From Psychroflexus maritimus (GTDB lineage Bacteria > Bacteroidota > Bacteroidia > Flavobacteriales > Flavobacteriaceae): 62,727 nucleotides of DNA. A program made the translations under genes and the position numbers. This document shows, in pieces, positions 16,855 through 25,828 of the stretch. The notes under the pieces are model-generated. The model searched no databases and was not told the DNA's origin. It saw only the letters and a list, made by a program, of their open reading frames with translations. Each line of letters opens with the position of its first letter. The stretch's first letter is position 1. The stretch is taken from NCBI RefSeq assembly GCF_011089875.1, contig NZ_JAANAS010000034.1, forward strand, positions 1 to 62,727. The letters are read 5' to 3'.

Positions 16855-17865
16855 TTAGCCCCTCATTACTTGGACCAAAAATGACTTAAGCAGATCACCA
16901 TGAGGCATAACAGTAGAATTAACTCCTTTAGACTTTACATCGATTTCCCTTAACAATGAAATAGCTTTACTCACTTTTTTAAGGGGATAGTTTTTGGCTG
17001 CAATACTGTAATCTTTCGTAAAAAATGGATGCACACCAAGTTGTTTAGCTACATTAGTATTGGATTTGTCCTTTAAGGAATGATATATAAGTAGTTTTTC
17101 AAAATAACCAAAAAGCACTCCTACCGTAAATGGCAAAGGATTATTTTTTGAATTCTGCGCAAAGTAATGAATGATTTTAAAAGCTTTAATTTCATCTTTT
17201 AAACCTATAGCATTGGTTAATTCAAAATTATTAAAGTCTTTACTTATTCCTATATTTTCTTCAACAGCCTCAGGGGTAATTCTACTTCCTTGAGGTAAAA
17301 TTTGCATTAATTTTTCTAATTCTTTATAAATCTTAGACAAGCTTGCTCCAAGAAATTCAACCAACATAGAACTTGCCTTTGGGTCTATGCTAAATTGATG
17401 TTGAGCCAAGGTTTGAACTATCCATTCAGGTACTTTATTATCATAAATCTTCGCTGTTTCATAATAAACACCTGTTTTTTTTATGGTTTTAATCACTTTC
17501 TTTCTCCCATCTGGTTTTTTGTATTTGTAACAAAAAACTAGAATTGTTGAGGGTTGAGGCTGTTCTGCATAAGCTTCTAAATGATCTAGTTGCCTGGATA
17601 AATCTTGGGCTTCTCTAATTATAATTACTTGGTATTCTGCCATCATAGGATATCGCTTAGCAGCTTCAACAATTTCATTCATGCTCACGTCTTTAGCATA
17701 CAAGACACTTTGGTTAAAACCTTTTTCTTCCTCAGTAAGCACATGGTTTTCAATATATTTTGCAATTTGATCTACAAAAAAAGTTTCGTGCTCTCCTACC
17801 AAAAAATAGATAGGCGCGTATTTTTTTTGTTGTAAATCATTAAGTAATTGAGCTGCTTTCTTCAT
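16855..17865 (-). CDS. holA: DNA polymerase III subunit delta
   Basis: Clamp-loader subunit that opens the sliding clamp. 336 residues, normal for the family. YFLVGEHETFFVDQIAKYIE at the N-terminus corresponds to the degenerate nucleotide-binding start of HolA proteins, and NFELTNAIGLKDEIKAFKIIHYF matches the domain III helices that contact partner subunits. It diverges from the HsdR_N-like gene. The partner tau/gamma subunit, dnaX, lies at 59.3 kb. Confidence 0.88.
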   Translation of the reverse strand: MKKAAQLLNDLQQKKYAPIYFLVGEHETFFVDQIAKYIENHVLTEEEKGFNQSVLYAKDVSMNEIVEAAKRYPMMAEYQVIIIREAQDLSRQLDHLEAYAEQPQPSTILVFCYKYKKPDGRKKVIKTIKKTGVYYETAKIYDNKVPEWIVQTLAQHQFSIDPKASSMLVEFLGASLSKIYKELEKLMQILPQGSRITPEAVEENIGISKDFNNFELTNAIGLKDEIKAFKIIHYFAQNSKNNPLPFTVGVLFGYFEKLLIYHSLKDKSNTNVAKQLGVHPFFTKDYSIAAKNYPLKKVSKAISLLREIDVKSKGVNSTVMPHGDLLKSFLVQVMRG

Positions 17866-17876
17866 TATAGAACACT

Positions 17877-17884
17877 TATATTTG
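17877..17884 (+). promoter_or_regulatory. -7 element (TATATTTG) before the HsdR_N-like gene
   Basis: Exact TAnnTTTG match 19 nt before the ATG at 17904. It lies in the 38-bp gap between holA and this gene. Confidence 0.6.
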
Positions 17885-17903
17885 CAATAAACTTAAAAAA
17901 TCA

Positions 17904-18347
17904 ATGCAAAAATTGAATTTTCCCGCTTTTGAATTTAGGGTCAAAAATAGAGAAAATAAAACAGCTATATTCTCTATTTTGCGTAAAAAATTCTTGGTAC
18001 TCACCCCTGAAGAATGGGTAAGACAACATTGTGTTCAATTTTTGCACAAACATTTAGCTTATCCGCTTACTTTGCTTAGTGAAGAGCGTAAAATTGTAAT
18101 TAATGGCCGAATTAAGCGATATGATATTGTTGCCTTTGAACCCAATGGAGAAATTAATTTAATCGTTGAATGTAAAGCTCCTTCTATTCCTATTTCTCAG
18201 GCTACATTTGATCAAATAGCGAAATACAATATGGAATTAAACGCTAGGTATTTAATGATTACTAATGGAATTAATCACTATTTTTGTGAAATGAACAAAG
18301 AACTACAGGAATATACATTTTTACCCAAATTACCTACGTATAAATGA
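17904..18347 (+). CDS. HsdR N-terminal-domain-like putative nuclease
   Basis: 147 residues resembling the N-terminal domain of type I restriction R subunits, a PD-(D/E)XK nuclease fold: EWVRQHCVQFL at the N-terminus, then the core RYDIVAFEPNGEINLIVECKAP with Asp and the E-x-K pair, followed by QIAKYNMELNARYLMITNG. No helicase domain and no hsdM/hsdS genes lie nearby, so it is not a restriction system as it stands. It overlaps the next glycosyltransferase by 4 bp (ATGA). It may act in DNA repair or processing, given its holA neighbour, but that is inference. Confidence 0.75.
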   Translation: MQKLNFPAFEFRVKNRENKTAIFSILRKKFLVLTPEEWVRQHCVQFLHKHLAYPLTLLSEERKIVINGRIKRYDIVAFEPNGEINLIVECKAPSIPISQATFDQIAKYNMELNARYLMITNGINHYFCEMNKELQEYTFLPKLPTYK

Positions 18348-19318
18348 TTACCACCGCCGTAGTTATATTGAATTGGAATGGGCTAAAATTACTCAAGGAG
18401 TTTTTACCTTCGGTGGCAAATTTTAGCAGGCCCGCTCAAGTTTACTTAGCAGATAATGCTTCAAACGATACTTCAGTAGCTTGGACAACAGCAAACTTTC
18501 CTCAGGTAAAAATTATTCAGTTATCTAAAAACTTTGGTTATGCAGGTGGTTATAATCAAGCTTTAAAAGAAGTTAAAGAAGAATTTTGCATCTTGTTAAA
18601 CAACGACGTAAAAGTGCCTAAAAATTGGATTTTACCTATTATTCAACTTATAGAAGAAAACAACAATATAGCTGCCGTTCAACCAAAAATTAAAGATTAT
18701 AAAAAGCCAGATTATTTTGAATACGCTGGAGCAGCTGGTGGCCTCATTGATTATTTTGCTTACCCTTATTGCCGAGGACGAATGTTTAATCAAATTGAAA
18801 AAGATGAAGGTCAGTACAATCAAATTCAAGAAATTTTTTGGGCTTCAGGTGCTTGTTTAGGAATTAGAAAATCAGTTTTTTATGAAGTAGGAGGATTTGA
18901 TGAAGACTATTTTGCTCACATGGAAGAAATTGACTTGTGTTGGCGAATGCGCAATGCTGGTTTCCTTACTTATTACACGCCTAAAAGTGAAATCTTTCAT
19001 TTAGGAGGAGGCACTTTAAATACCTTAAATCCTAGAAAAACATTTTTAAACTTTAGAAATTCGCTCTATAATTTAGTAAAGAATGCCCCTTCAAGAAATA
19101 TTTATATCAAATTATTACTTCGCCTAATCCTGGATGGTTTTGCAGCATTTTATTTCTTATTTCAACTAAAACCAATGCATTTTTTGGCGGTAATTAAAGC
19201 TCACTTTAGTTTCTACAATAGCTTTAGTAAAATAAAGAATAAACGAGTCATAAAAACACCAAGAAAATACTATTCAAAATTTAGTATTGTGTTAGAAAAG
19301 TTCTCTTTTAAAAATTAA
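18344..19318 (+). CDS. glycosyltransferase family 2
   Basis: Transfers a sugar from a nucleotide-sugar donor, probably to surface polysaccharide. 324 residues. The GT-A core is visible: VVILNWNGLKLLKEFLPSV, LADNASNDTS, KNFGYAGGYNQALKE and the metal-binding LLNNDVKVP. EEIDLCWRMRNAGF is the usual acceptor-side motif, resembling rhamnosyltransferases. A hydrophobic stretch near residues 265-285 may bind the membrane. The start ATG overlaps the upstream stop by 4 bp, indicating translational coupling. Confidence 0.88.
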   Translation: MITTAVVILNWNGLKLLKEFLPSVANFSRPAQVYLADNASNDTSVAWTTANFPQVKIIQLSKNFGYAGGYNQALKEVKEEFCILLNNDVKVPKNWILPIIQLIEENNNIAAVQPKIKDYKKPDYFEYAGAAGGLIDYFAYPYCRGRMFNQIEKDEGQYNQIQEIFWASGACLGIRKSVFYEVGGFDEDYFAHMEEIDLCWRMRNAGFLTYYTPKSEIFHLGGGTLNTLNPRKTFLNFRNSLYNLVKNAPSRNIYIKLLLRLILDGFAAFYFLFQLKPMHFLAVIKAHFSFYNSFSKIKNKRVIKTPRKYYSKFSIVLEKFSFKN

Positions 19319-19320
19319 AC

Positions 19321-19338
19321 TAATTAAGCTAATTAAGC
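19321..19338. repeat. tandem 9-bp repeat (TAATTAAGC x2)
   Basis: TAATTAAGC occurs twice in tandem directly after the glycosyltransferase, with a third partial copy. Probably a simple-sequence expansion; no function inferred. Confidence 0.6.
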
Positions 19339-19397
19339 TAATTTTAAGTTAAGCAAAAAGAAGTTTATATCAATGTTATAAATTAGAATTTTATCTT

Positions 19398-19405
19398 TAA
19401 ATTTG
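19398..19405 (+). promoter_or_regulatory. -7 element (TAAATTTG) before the PEGA lipoprotein
   Basis: Exact TAnnTTTG match 24 nt before the ATG at 19430. An in-frame TTG at 19403 lies inside this box and is therefore not the start. Confidence 0.6.
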
Positions 19406-19429
19406 TTTAAATCTTATTTTTACAATAGT

Positions 19430-19921
19430 ATGAAAAAACAAGTTCAGCTTACAGCAATTTTTTTGGCAACTATTATCCTATTAGCAAGTTGCTCTAGCAC
19501 AACTACTATTAATTCTACCCCTTCTAAAGCAAAGGTATATTTGAATGGAGAATATGTTGGCACAACTCCATACACCCATAGAGATACTAAGATTGTAGGC
19601 TCATCTACTCTAGTGAAGTTAAAAAAGGAAGGTTACCAAGATTTTGAAAACTCCTTTTCTAGAGATGAAGAAACTGATGTAGGTGCTATTATTGGTGGTA
19701 TATTTTTCTTATTTCCATTTTTATGGACAATGAAATACAAGCCATCAAGAACTTACGAAATGCAAGCCATTGAAGGCCATCAAAAAAAGATAGAAGGAGA
19801 AAAAAAGAAATCAATCTTATCAAAAGCCGATCAACTTAGAGAATTAAAAGCCTTGTACGACGATGGCTTAATTACTAAAGAAGAATACGAAAAAGAGCGT
19901 AAACGAATCTTAGAAATGTAG
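19430..19921 (+). CDS. PEGA/SHOCT-domain lipoprotein
   Basis: About 163 residues from ATG 19430. Lipoprotein signal LLASCSS, then a PEGA domain (STPSKAKVYLNGEYVGTTPYTH), common in surface-layer and envelope proteins. One hydrophobic segment follows (AIIGGIFFLFPFLWTM). A C-terminal SHOCT motif (KADQLRELKALYDDGLITKEEYEKER) is probably oligomerising. The start is set by the -7 box and by position of the signal peptide. Role unknown; likely an envelope structural or stress protein. Confidence 0.82.
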   Translation: MKKQVQLTAIFLATIILLASCSSTTTINSTPSKAKVYLNGEYVGTTPYTHRDTKIVGSSTLVKLKKEGYQDFENSFSRDEETDVGAIIGGIFFLFPFLWTMKYKPSRTYEMQAIEGHQKKIEGEKKKSILSKADQLRELKALYDDGLITKEEYEKERKRILEM

Positions 19922-20038
19922 TGCTTAATTTTCTTGAAGTTTTATCGAAATTTTGAGTAAAACAATCTGTTTTAAAAAAACAAACTAGCCATTTGTTTCC
20001 ACATATTGCATTATAAATAGTTAGATTAATACTTCTAA

Positions 20039-21703
<1,665 letters not shown>

Positions 21704-21775
21704 AGTAAAGCTAAAAATTAACTAAAGTTGATTACTCAATTTTTAATCACGTTGAAGACGTATTAACTTTACCAA

Positions 21776-23227
21776 ATGGTAAATATAGTATGGTTTAAAC
21801 GTGATTTAAGATTAGAAGATAACCAAGCATTACATGCAGCGCTTCAGCAAAACGAACAGATTCTTTTGCTCTATGTATTTGAACCTATCATTGAAAAAGA
21901 CCCCCACTATAGTCAACGACACTTCAGGTTCATTTATCAATCTATTGAAGAACTCCAGCTTCAATTAAAAAATCATCAAACCGAAATTCTTTGTATTCAC
22001 GGAGAAGCTATTCAATGTTTTAGAAGCATTCATCAAATCCTTGGAATTAAGCACGTATTTAGTCATCAAGAAACTGGATTGGATAAAACCTACCAAAGAG
22101 ATCTTGATGTAAAGAAGTATTTTCATTCAGAGAAAATAGCCTGGAAAGAATTTATAAATAATGGAGTAATAAGAAGATTAAAATCAAGAAAAAGTTGGGT
22201 GAATTCTTGGGAAAATCACATGAATAAAACGCGTTTAATTTTTCATGGAAATAGCTCCTCTTTTGTGAGCCTAAATGATATCAATGGTTTATATAATCAT
22301 TTATCACGATGGAATCCAAACTATTCACCTAACTCAAATTTTCAACATGGAGGCAGAAGTTTTGGATTGAGGTACTTGAATAGTTTTCTAAATAAAAGAC
22401 ATATTAACTATCCATCTAACATTTCAAAACCTTTACTGGCCAGAACCTCCTGTAGTAGGCTTTCTCCTTATATTGCTTGGGGCAATATTTCAATAAGGGA
22501 AGTACTTCAAAAGTTAGAAGAACAAAAAAGTAATTTAAAAAACAAAAATGCTATTCATCAATTTTCTAGCCGTTTACGCTGGCAAGCTCATTTCATTCAA
22601 AAGTTTGAAATGGAAGAACGTATTGAATTTGAGAACTTCAATTCGGCTTTCAATAAACTTCAGCAAAAACAAAATCCTTATTTAATAGAAGCTTGGAAAA
22701 AAGGAAAAACAGGTTTTCCATTAGTTGATGCAAGCATGCGCTGCCTAGAACAAACGGGCTATCTCAACTTTAGGATGCGTGCTTTATTGGTTTCGTTCTT
22801 TTGTCATTTACTTTGGCAAAAATGGCAGTTAGCTTCAAATCATCTAGCCTCTTTATTCTTAGATTTTGAACCAGGAATACATTATCCACAGTTACAAATG
22901 CAAGCTGGTACAACGGGAATACATACATTACGTATTTACAACCCAATTAAAAATTCGTATAAACATGACCCAGAAGGTGAATTTATTATGAAGTATGTTC
23001 CAGAATTAAATAAGATTCCAAAAGAATTTATCCATGAACCATGGAAATTAACCCCAATGGAACAAAAAATGTATGGTTTTGAATTCGGGATTGACTATCC
23101 TAAACCGATTATAGACTTAGAGAAGGCACGAAAAAAAGCTTCTGATAAATTATGGGAAATTATTCAGTCACAAGAATCAATAGAGAAAGGGAAAAAAATA
23201 ACTAAAAAACATACAATCAGCGCTTAA
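21776..23227 (+). CDS. divergent photolyase/cryptochrome-like flavoprotein
   Basis: 483 residues. The N-terminal alpha/beta domain opens [17 protein letters not shown]. The FAD domain has [16 protein letters not shown] (about 224-239), RLRWQAHF (266-273) and [27 protein letters not shown] in family order. The usual FAD-pocket stretch around WQW and DAAPYF is instead LQM (373-375) followed by [13 protein letters not shown], so one Trp of the electron-transfer triad is Leu; the middle Trp appears kept (W350). It could be a DNA repair enzyme of a divergent class or a light sensor. It lies beside blh and proteorhodopsin. Its stop overlaps the convergent lipoprotein gene by 4 bp. Confidence 0.8.
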   Translation: MVNIVWFKRDLRLEDNQALHAALQQNEQILLLYVFEPIIEKDPHYSQRHFRFIYQSIEELQLQLKNHQTEILCIHGEAIQCFRSIHQILGIKHVFSHQETGLDKTYQRDLDVKKYFHSEKIAWKEFINNGVIRRLKSRKSWVNSWENHMNKTRLIFHGNSSSFVSLNDINGLYNHLSRWNPNYSPNSNFQHGGRSFGLRYLNSFLNKRHINYPSNISKPLLARTSCSRLSPYIAWGNISIREVLQKLEEQKSNLKNKNAIHQFSSRLRWQAHFIQKFEMEERIEFENFNSAFNKLQQKQNPYLIEAWKKGKTGFPLVDASMRCLEQTGYLNFRMRALLVSFFCHLLWQKWQLASNHLASLFLDFEPGIHYPQLQMQAGTTGIHTLRIYNPIKNSYKHDPEGEFIMKYVPELNKIPKEFIHEPWKLTPMEQKMYGFEFGIDYPKPIIDLEKARKKASDKLWEIIQSQESIEKGKKITKKHTISA

Positions 23228-23508
23228 TCTTTTTTAGACAGTAACACCTCTTTTACTTGGTTAATTGATGCTCTTTGAAATTCATAACCTTCCTTATTAA
23301 AAATCAACTCCTCTCCTCTGCTTTTTGTATCAATTTTAAAATAGCCGTCCTCGTTGGTATATTCAAATAAGTCGGTTCCCATCACTTGCACAAGAACGTC
23401 TTCTACTGGATCATCATTTGCATTAACCACCTTACCTTCAATAATTTGATGTTCTGATGAACAACTTACAAAAAAAACGAATAAAACAAGTATTAAATAA
23501 TTTTTCAT
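23224..23508 (-). CDS. small lipoprotein with carboxypeptidase-regulatory-like domain
   Basis: 94 residues: lipoprotein signal ending in FVSCSS, then one beta-sandwich of the carboxypeptidase-D regulatory type ([29 protein letters not shown]). It is translationally coupled to blh: its ATG overlaps the blh stop (ATGA, 23505-23508). The coupling places it in the retinal-production transcript. No function is known to me; a structural or docking role at the membrane is possible. Confidence 0.75.
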   Translation of the reverse strand: MKNYLILVLFVFFVSCSSEHQIIEGKVVNANDDPVEDVLVQVMGTDLFEYTNEDGYFKIDTKSRGEELIFNKEGYEFQRASINQVKEVLLSKKD

Positions 23509-24422
23509 TGATTTAAATTTTTAGAATTATACTTTTCAAACATACGCTCAATAACAATTACATGTGGAAAAGTTACTGCTGCTATAAAGGCAAACATAAT
23601 ACTTAAATACAAATTATCATTACCAAAAAGGTAATAAAGGAGAAAAAGACCAAGGATTGAAATGAGCCATATAGGAAGTGATTTTTTTAGGTAAGTAAGC
23701 CAAGTTGCTTTTGAATTTTCTCCATAAAGAAATTTTATTTGATCATTTAAGGAAGGAAGAGTATGCCAAAACACAAAATAGATTGCAAAGCCAAACAGCA
23801 ATTCAGAAAAGTAAAAAACTGAAAATACTAATACCAAATCGAATATTTTCTTGAGAACAAAAATTAACTTTAGTTCATTTCGAAGTAAAACTAGTAAAAA
23901 TGATATCATGAGTAGAGTTAATGCAAAAAACAATGCGTATTGATAAAAGTAAGCAGGAATTGAGTAGTTAGTTATATCACTTATAATTTCTGATGTAGAT
24001 GCTGAATTGAAGAAAAACAGACCTATCAATATACTTAGTCCAAAAGTAAAATAAATAAATTTAAACAATGGCTTAGTGAACTTCCTATTCATTTGAAGGT
24101 GTTGTTCTCCAAAGTGATAAGCGCTAATCAGAATAAAAGCTACCAAAATTATTACTGGGATAAAGTAAAAAGCACCAAGTACAAGAAGCACTAAACTCAA
24201 ATAGACTAGGGTATAACTTGTAATTTTTTGTGAATAATTTAATTTAATTTTTTTTATAAGAGATAAATCGTTTGCTCCATGAAGTAATCCAAGACTTAGA
24301 ACTAAAAAAAGACCTGAAATATCGAGCAAATAATTTTTTAACAAAAAATTTAACATTATAGCTAAAAAGCTTGACACAATTGAGATTACATAAATTTTCA
24401 CCTTGATAAATTCAATTTTCAT
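23505..24422 (-). CDS. blh: Brp/Blh-type beta-carotene 15,15'-dioxygenase
   Basis: Cleaves beta-carotene to two retinal molecules, the rhodopsin chromophore. Integral membrane protein of 305 residues with many hydrophobic segments. Conserved histidines are present: LLHGANDL (H48), AYHFGEQH (H103, H108), FWHTLPSLNDQ (H220) and FPHVIVIERM (H287). I start at ATG 24422; a TTG one codon upstream is less likely and falls in a -7-like box. It diverges from proteorhodopsin, an arrangement well suited to joint expression. Beta-carotene synthesis genes are not in the window. Confidence 0.93.
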   Translation of the reverse strand: MKIEFIKVKIYVISIVSSFLAIMLNFLLKNYLLDISGLFLVLSLGLLHGANDLSLIKKIKLNYSQKITSYTLVYLSLVLLVLGAFYFIPVIILVAFILISAYHFGEQHLQMNRKFTKPLFKFIYFTFGLSILIGLFFFNSASTSEIISDITNYSIPAYFYQYALFFALTLLMISFLLVLLRNELKLIFVLKKIFDLVLVFSVFYFSELLFGFAIYFVFWHTLPSLNDQIKFLYGENSKATWLTYLKKSLPIWLISILGLFLLYYLFGNDNLYLSIMFAFIAAVTFPHVIVIERMFEKYNSKNLNQ

Positions 24423-24440
24423 CAAAGATAGTCAAAAATA
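24423..24440 (-). promoter_or_regulatory. two -7-type elements upstream of blh
   Basis: On the minus strand TATTTTTG (24433-24440) lies 10 nt before the blh ATG, and TATCTTTG (24423-24430) directly abuts it. Both match TAnnTTTG. The outer box predicts a leader of only a few nucleotides; the inner one may be fortuitous. Confidence 0.55.
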
Positions 24441-24476
24441 TTTCTTAATAATAATTTTTGTTGTTTAAGTTTTCAC

Positions 24477-24484
24477 TACATTTG
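24477..24484 (+). promoter_or_regulatory. -7 element of proteorhodopsin (TACATTTG)
   Basis: Exact TAnnTTTG match 23 nt before the ATG at 24508. TTTTTG ending at 24460 gives a possible -33 element at a slightly short 16-nt spacing. It lies 36 bp from the blh -7 box on the other strand. Confidence 0.65.
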
Positions 24485-24507
24485 ATTGAACAAAAATTTT
24501 TAAAGCT

Positions 24508-25272
24508 ATGAGTAATTTTATGTATTTATTAGCCGATGTTGCCAAAATCGCCAATGACGATTACACCGGTTTTACGTTTTTCATTGGAAGCATGGCCATG
24601 ATGGCAGCTTCTGCATTTTTCTTTTTATCACTTAGTCAGTTTGACAATAAGTGGCGGACCTCTGTGTTAGTTTCAGGTTTAATTACCTTTATTGCCGCAG
24701 TACATTACTTCTACATGAGAGATTATTGGGATGCTTATGGCGAATCTCCAACATTTTTTAGATATGTAGATTGGATTTTAACAGTACCATTAATGTGTGT
24801 TGAGTTCTTCCTTATTTTAAGAGTTGCAGGAGCTAAACAATCTTTAATGTGGAAACTGATTTTTTGGTCAGTTGTAATGTTAGTTACAGGATATTTTGGA
24901 GAAGCTATGTCTATGGATAGTCCAACTATGCAATGGGTATGGGGATTAGTTTCGGGTATTGCTTACTTCATTATTGTTTACATTGTTTGGTTTGGTGAGG
25001 CTAAGAAATTAGCAGAATCCGCAGGTGGAAATGTATTAACTGCTCACAAAATCTTATGTTGGTTTGTGTTAGTAGGTTGGGCAATTTACCCAGTAGGTTA
25101 CATTTTAGGAACTGAAGGTGGATTGTTTGGAGTTCAATTAGTAGAGAACATTGATGCTGCTCAAGGAGCTATGAATGTAGTTTACAATATTGGTGACTCT
25201 GTAAACAAAATTGGATTTGGTTTAGTAGTATTTGCTTTAGCAATGAAATCTACATCAACTTCAAGTAAGTAA
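24508..25272 (+). CDS. proteorhodopsin, light-driven proton pump
   Basis: Seven-helix retinal protein of 254 residues. Helix C reads RYVDWILTVPLMCVE, giving the DTE proton-pump motif: D88 (acceptor), T92, E99 (donor). These correspond to D97, T101 and E108 of the reference marine proteorhodopsin. M96 sits at the spectral-tuning position 105, where Leu or Met means green absorption and Gln blue. H66 is the partner of the acceptor Asp and K234 (SVNKIGFG) binds retinal. It has its own -7 box and a perfect terminator, and diverges from blh. It should supply proton-motive force in sunlit water. Confidence 0.97.
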   Translation: MSNFMYLLADVAKIANDDYTGFTFFIGSMAMMAASAFFFLSLSQFDNKWRTSVLVSGLITFIAAVHYFYMRDYWDAYGESPTFFRYVDWILTVPLMCVEFFLILRVAGAKQSLMWKLIFWSVVMLVTGYFGEAMSMDSPTMQWVWGLVSGIAYFIIVYIVWFGEAKKLAESAGGNVLTAHKILCWFVLVGWAIYPVGYILGTEGGLFGVQLVENIDAAQGAMNVVYNIGDSVNKIGFGLVVFALAMKSTSTSSK

Positions 25273-25296
25273 ATTTATAAAAAATTGCTATGAAAT

Positions 25297-25331
25297 AAAA
25301 AGGCTGTCTTGAATAAGACAGCCTTTTTATT
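25297..25331 (+). terminator. terminator after proteorhodopsin
   Basis: Arms 25297-25310 and 25315-25328 form a perfect 14-bp stem around AAGGCTGTCTT with a 4-nt loop (GAAT), then T-rich sequence. A very strong intrinsic terminator, as expected for a highly expressed gene. Confidence 0.92.
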
Positions 25332-25773
25332 GTTTCAAAAATGAGTTTATACATTATAATTAATGAGTTCTAAGTTGAAAAAAGTCATTAAGAATGCTAA
25401 TGCATCACTTAAAATTATTTAAAATTGAAGCTTCCATCTTCAAAAAAATTAGTTGTAGAAAATGTAAACAAGAACTATTTGAAAATATAAGCTTTAAGTA
25501 AAATACCTCTAAACAATTCAATAATATACTCACCTAAATCTTTCTTATAGAGATCTTATAAATTTACTATTTACAACAATCTAAAACAACTCTTTTAAAA
25601 ATTATTAAGATGAAGCTCAATCTAAGTTTAAATCAAGACTATGTTTTATGCAAAACAATAGATGAAGTAAGCCTCATACTTTTTGGCTTTTTCATATTGC
25701 AATAACTGATCTATTATTTTCTCTCTAAACTGGATTTAATACCTATTTATCAGAGAATTATTTTTTTATATCC

Positions 25774-25804
25774 AAAAAAAAAGCCACACTGATTAAGTGC
25801 GGCT
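25774..25804 (-). terminator. terminator after secDF
   Basis: AGCCACACT and AAGTGCGGCT (25782-25804) pair with one mismatch. On the minus strand a run of about nine T follows. Confidence 0.8.
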
Positions 25805-25828
25805 CTAATTATTAAGTGATAAACAAAA

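Larger units (their letters stand above)
25273..25828. other. long gap between proteorhodopsin and secDF
   Basis: It holds the convergent terminators at 25297-25331 and 25774-25804. The 440 bp between them are A+T-rich. The best reading frame (25610-25705, plus strand, 31 codons) has no recognisable features. I see no gene or RNA there. Confidence 0.5.

Noticed and set aside
17904-18347. A type I restriction-modification system
   Set aside because: Only the N-terminal R-subunit-like domain exists; helicase, methylase and specificity genes are absent.
24423-24425. TTG as the blh start
   Set aside because: The next codon is an ATG, and the TTG is part of a -7-like element, so the ATG at 24422 is preferred.
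25610-25705. 31-codon frame between proteorhodopsin and secDF
   Set aside because: Short, no homologous features, and no promoter or ribosome-binding context; such frames are expected by chance in this A+T-rich gap.
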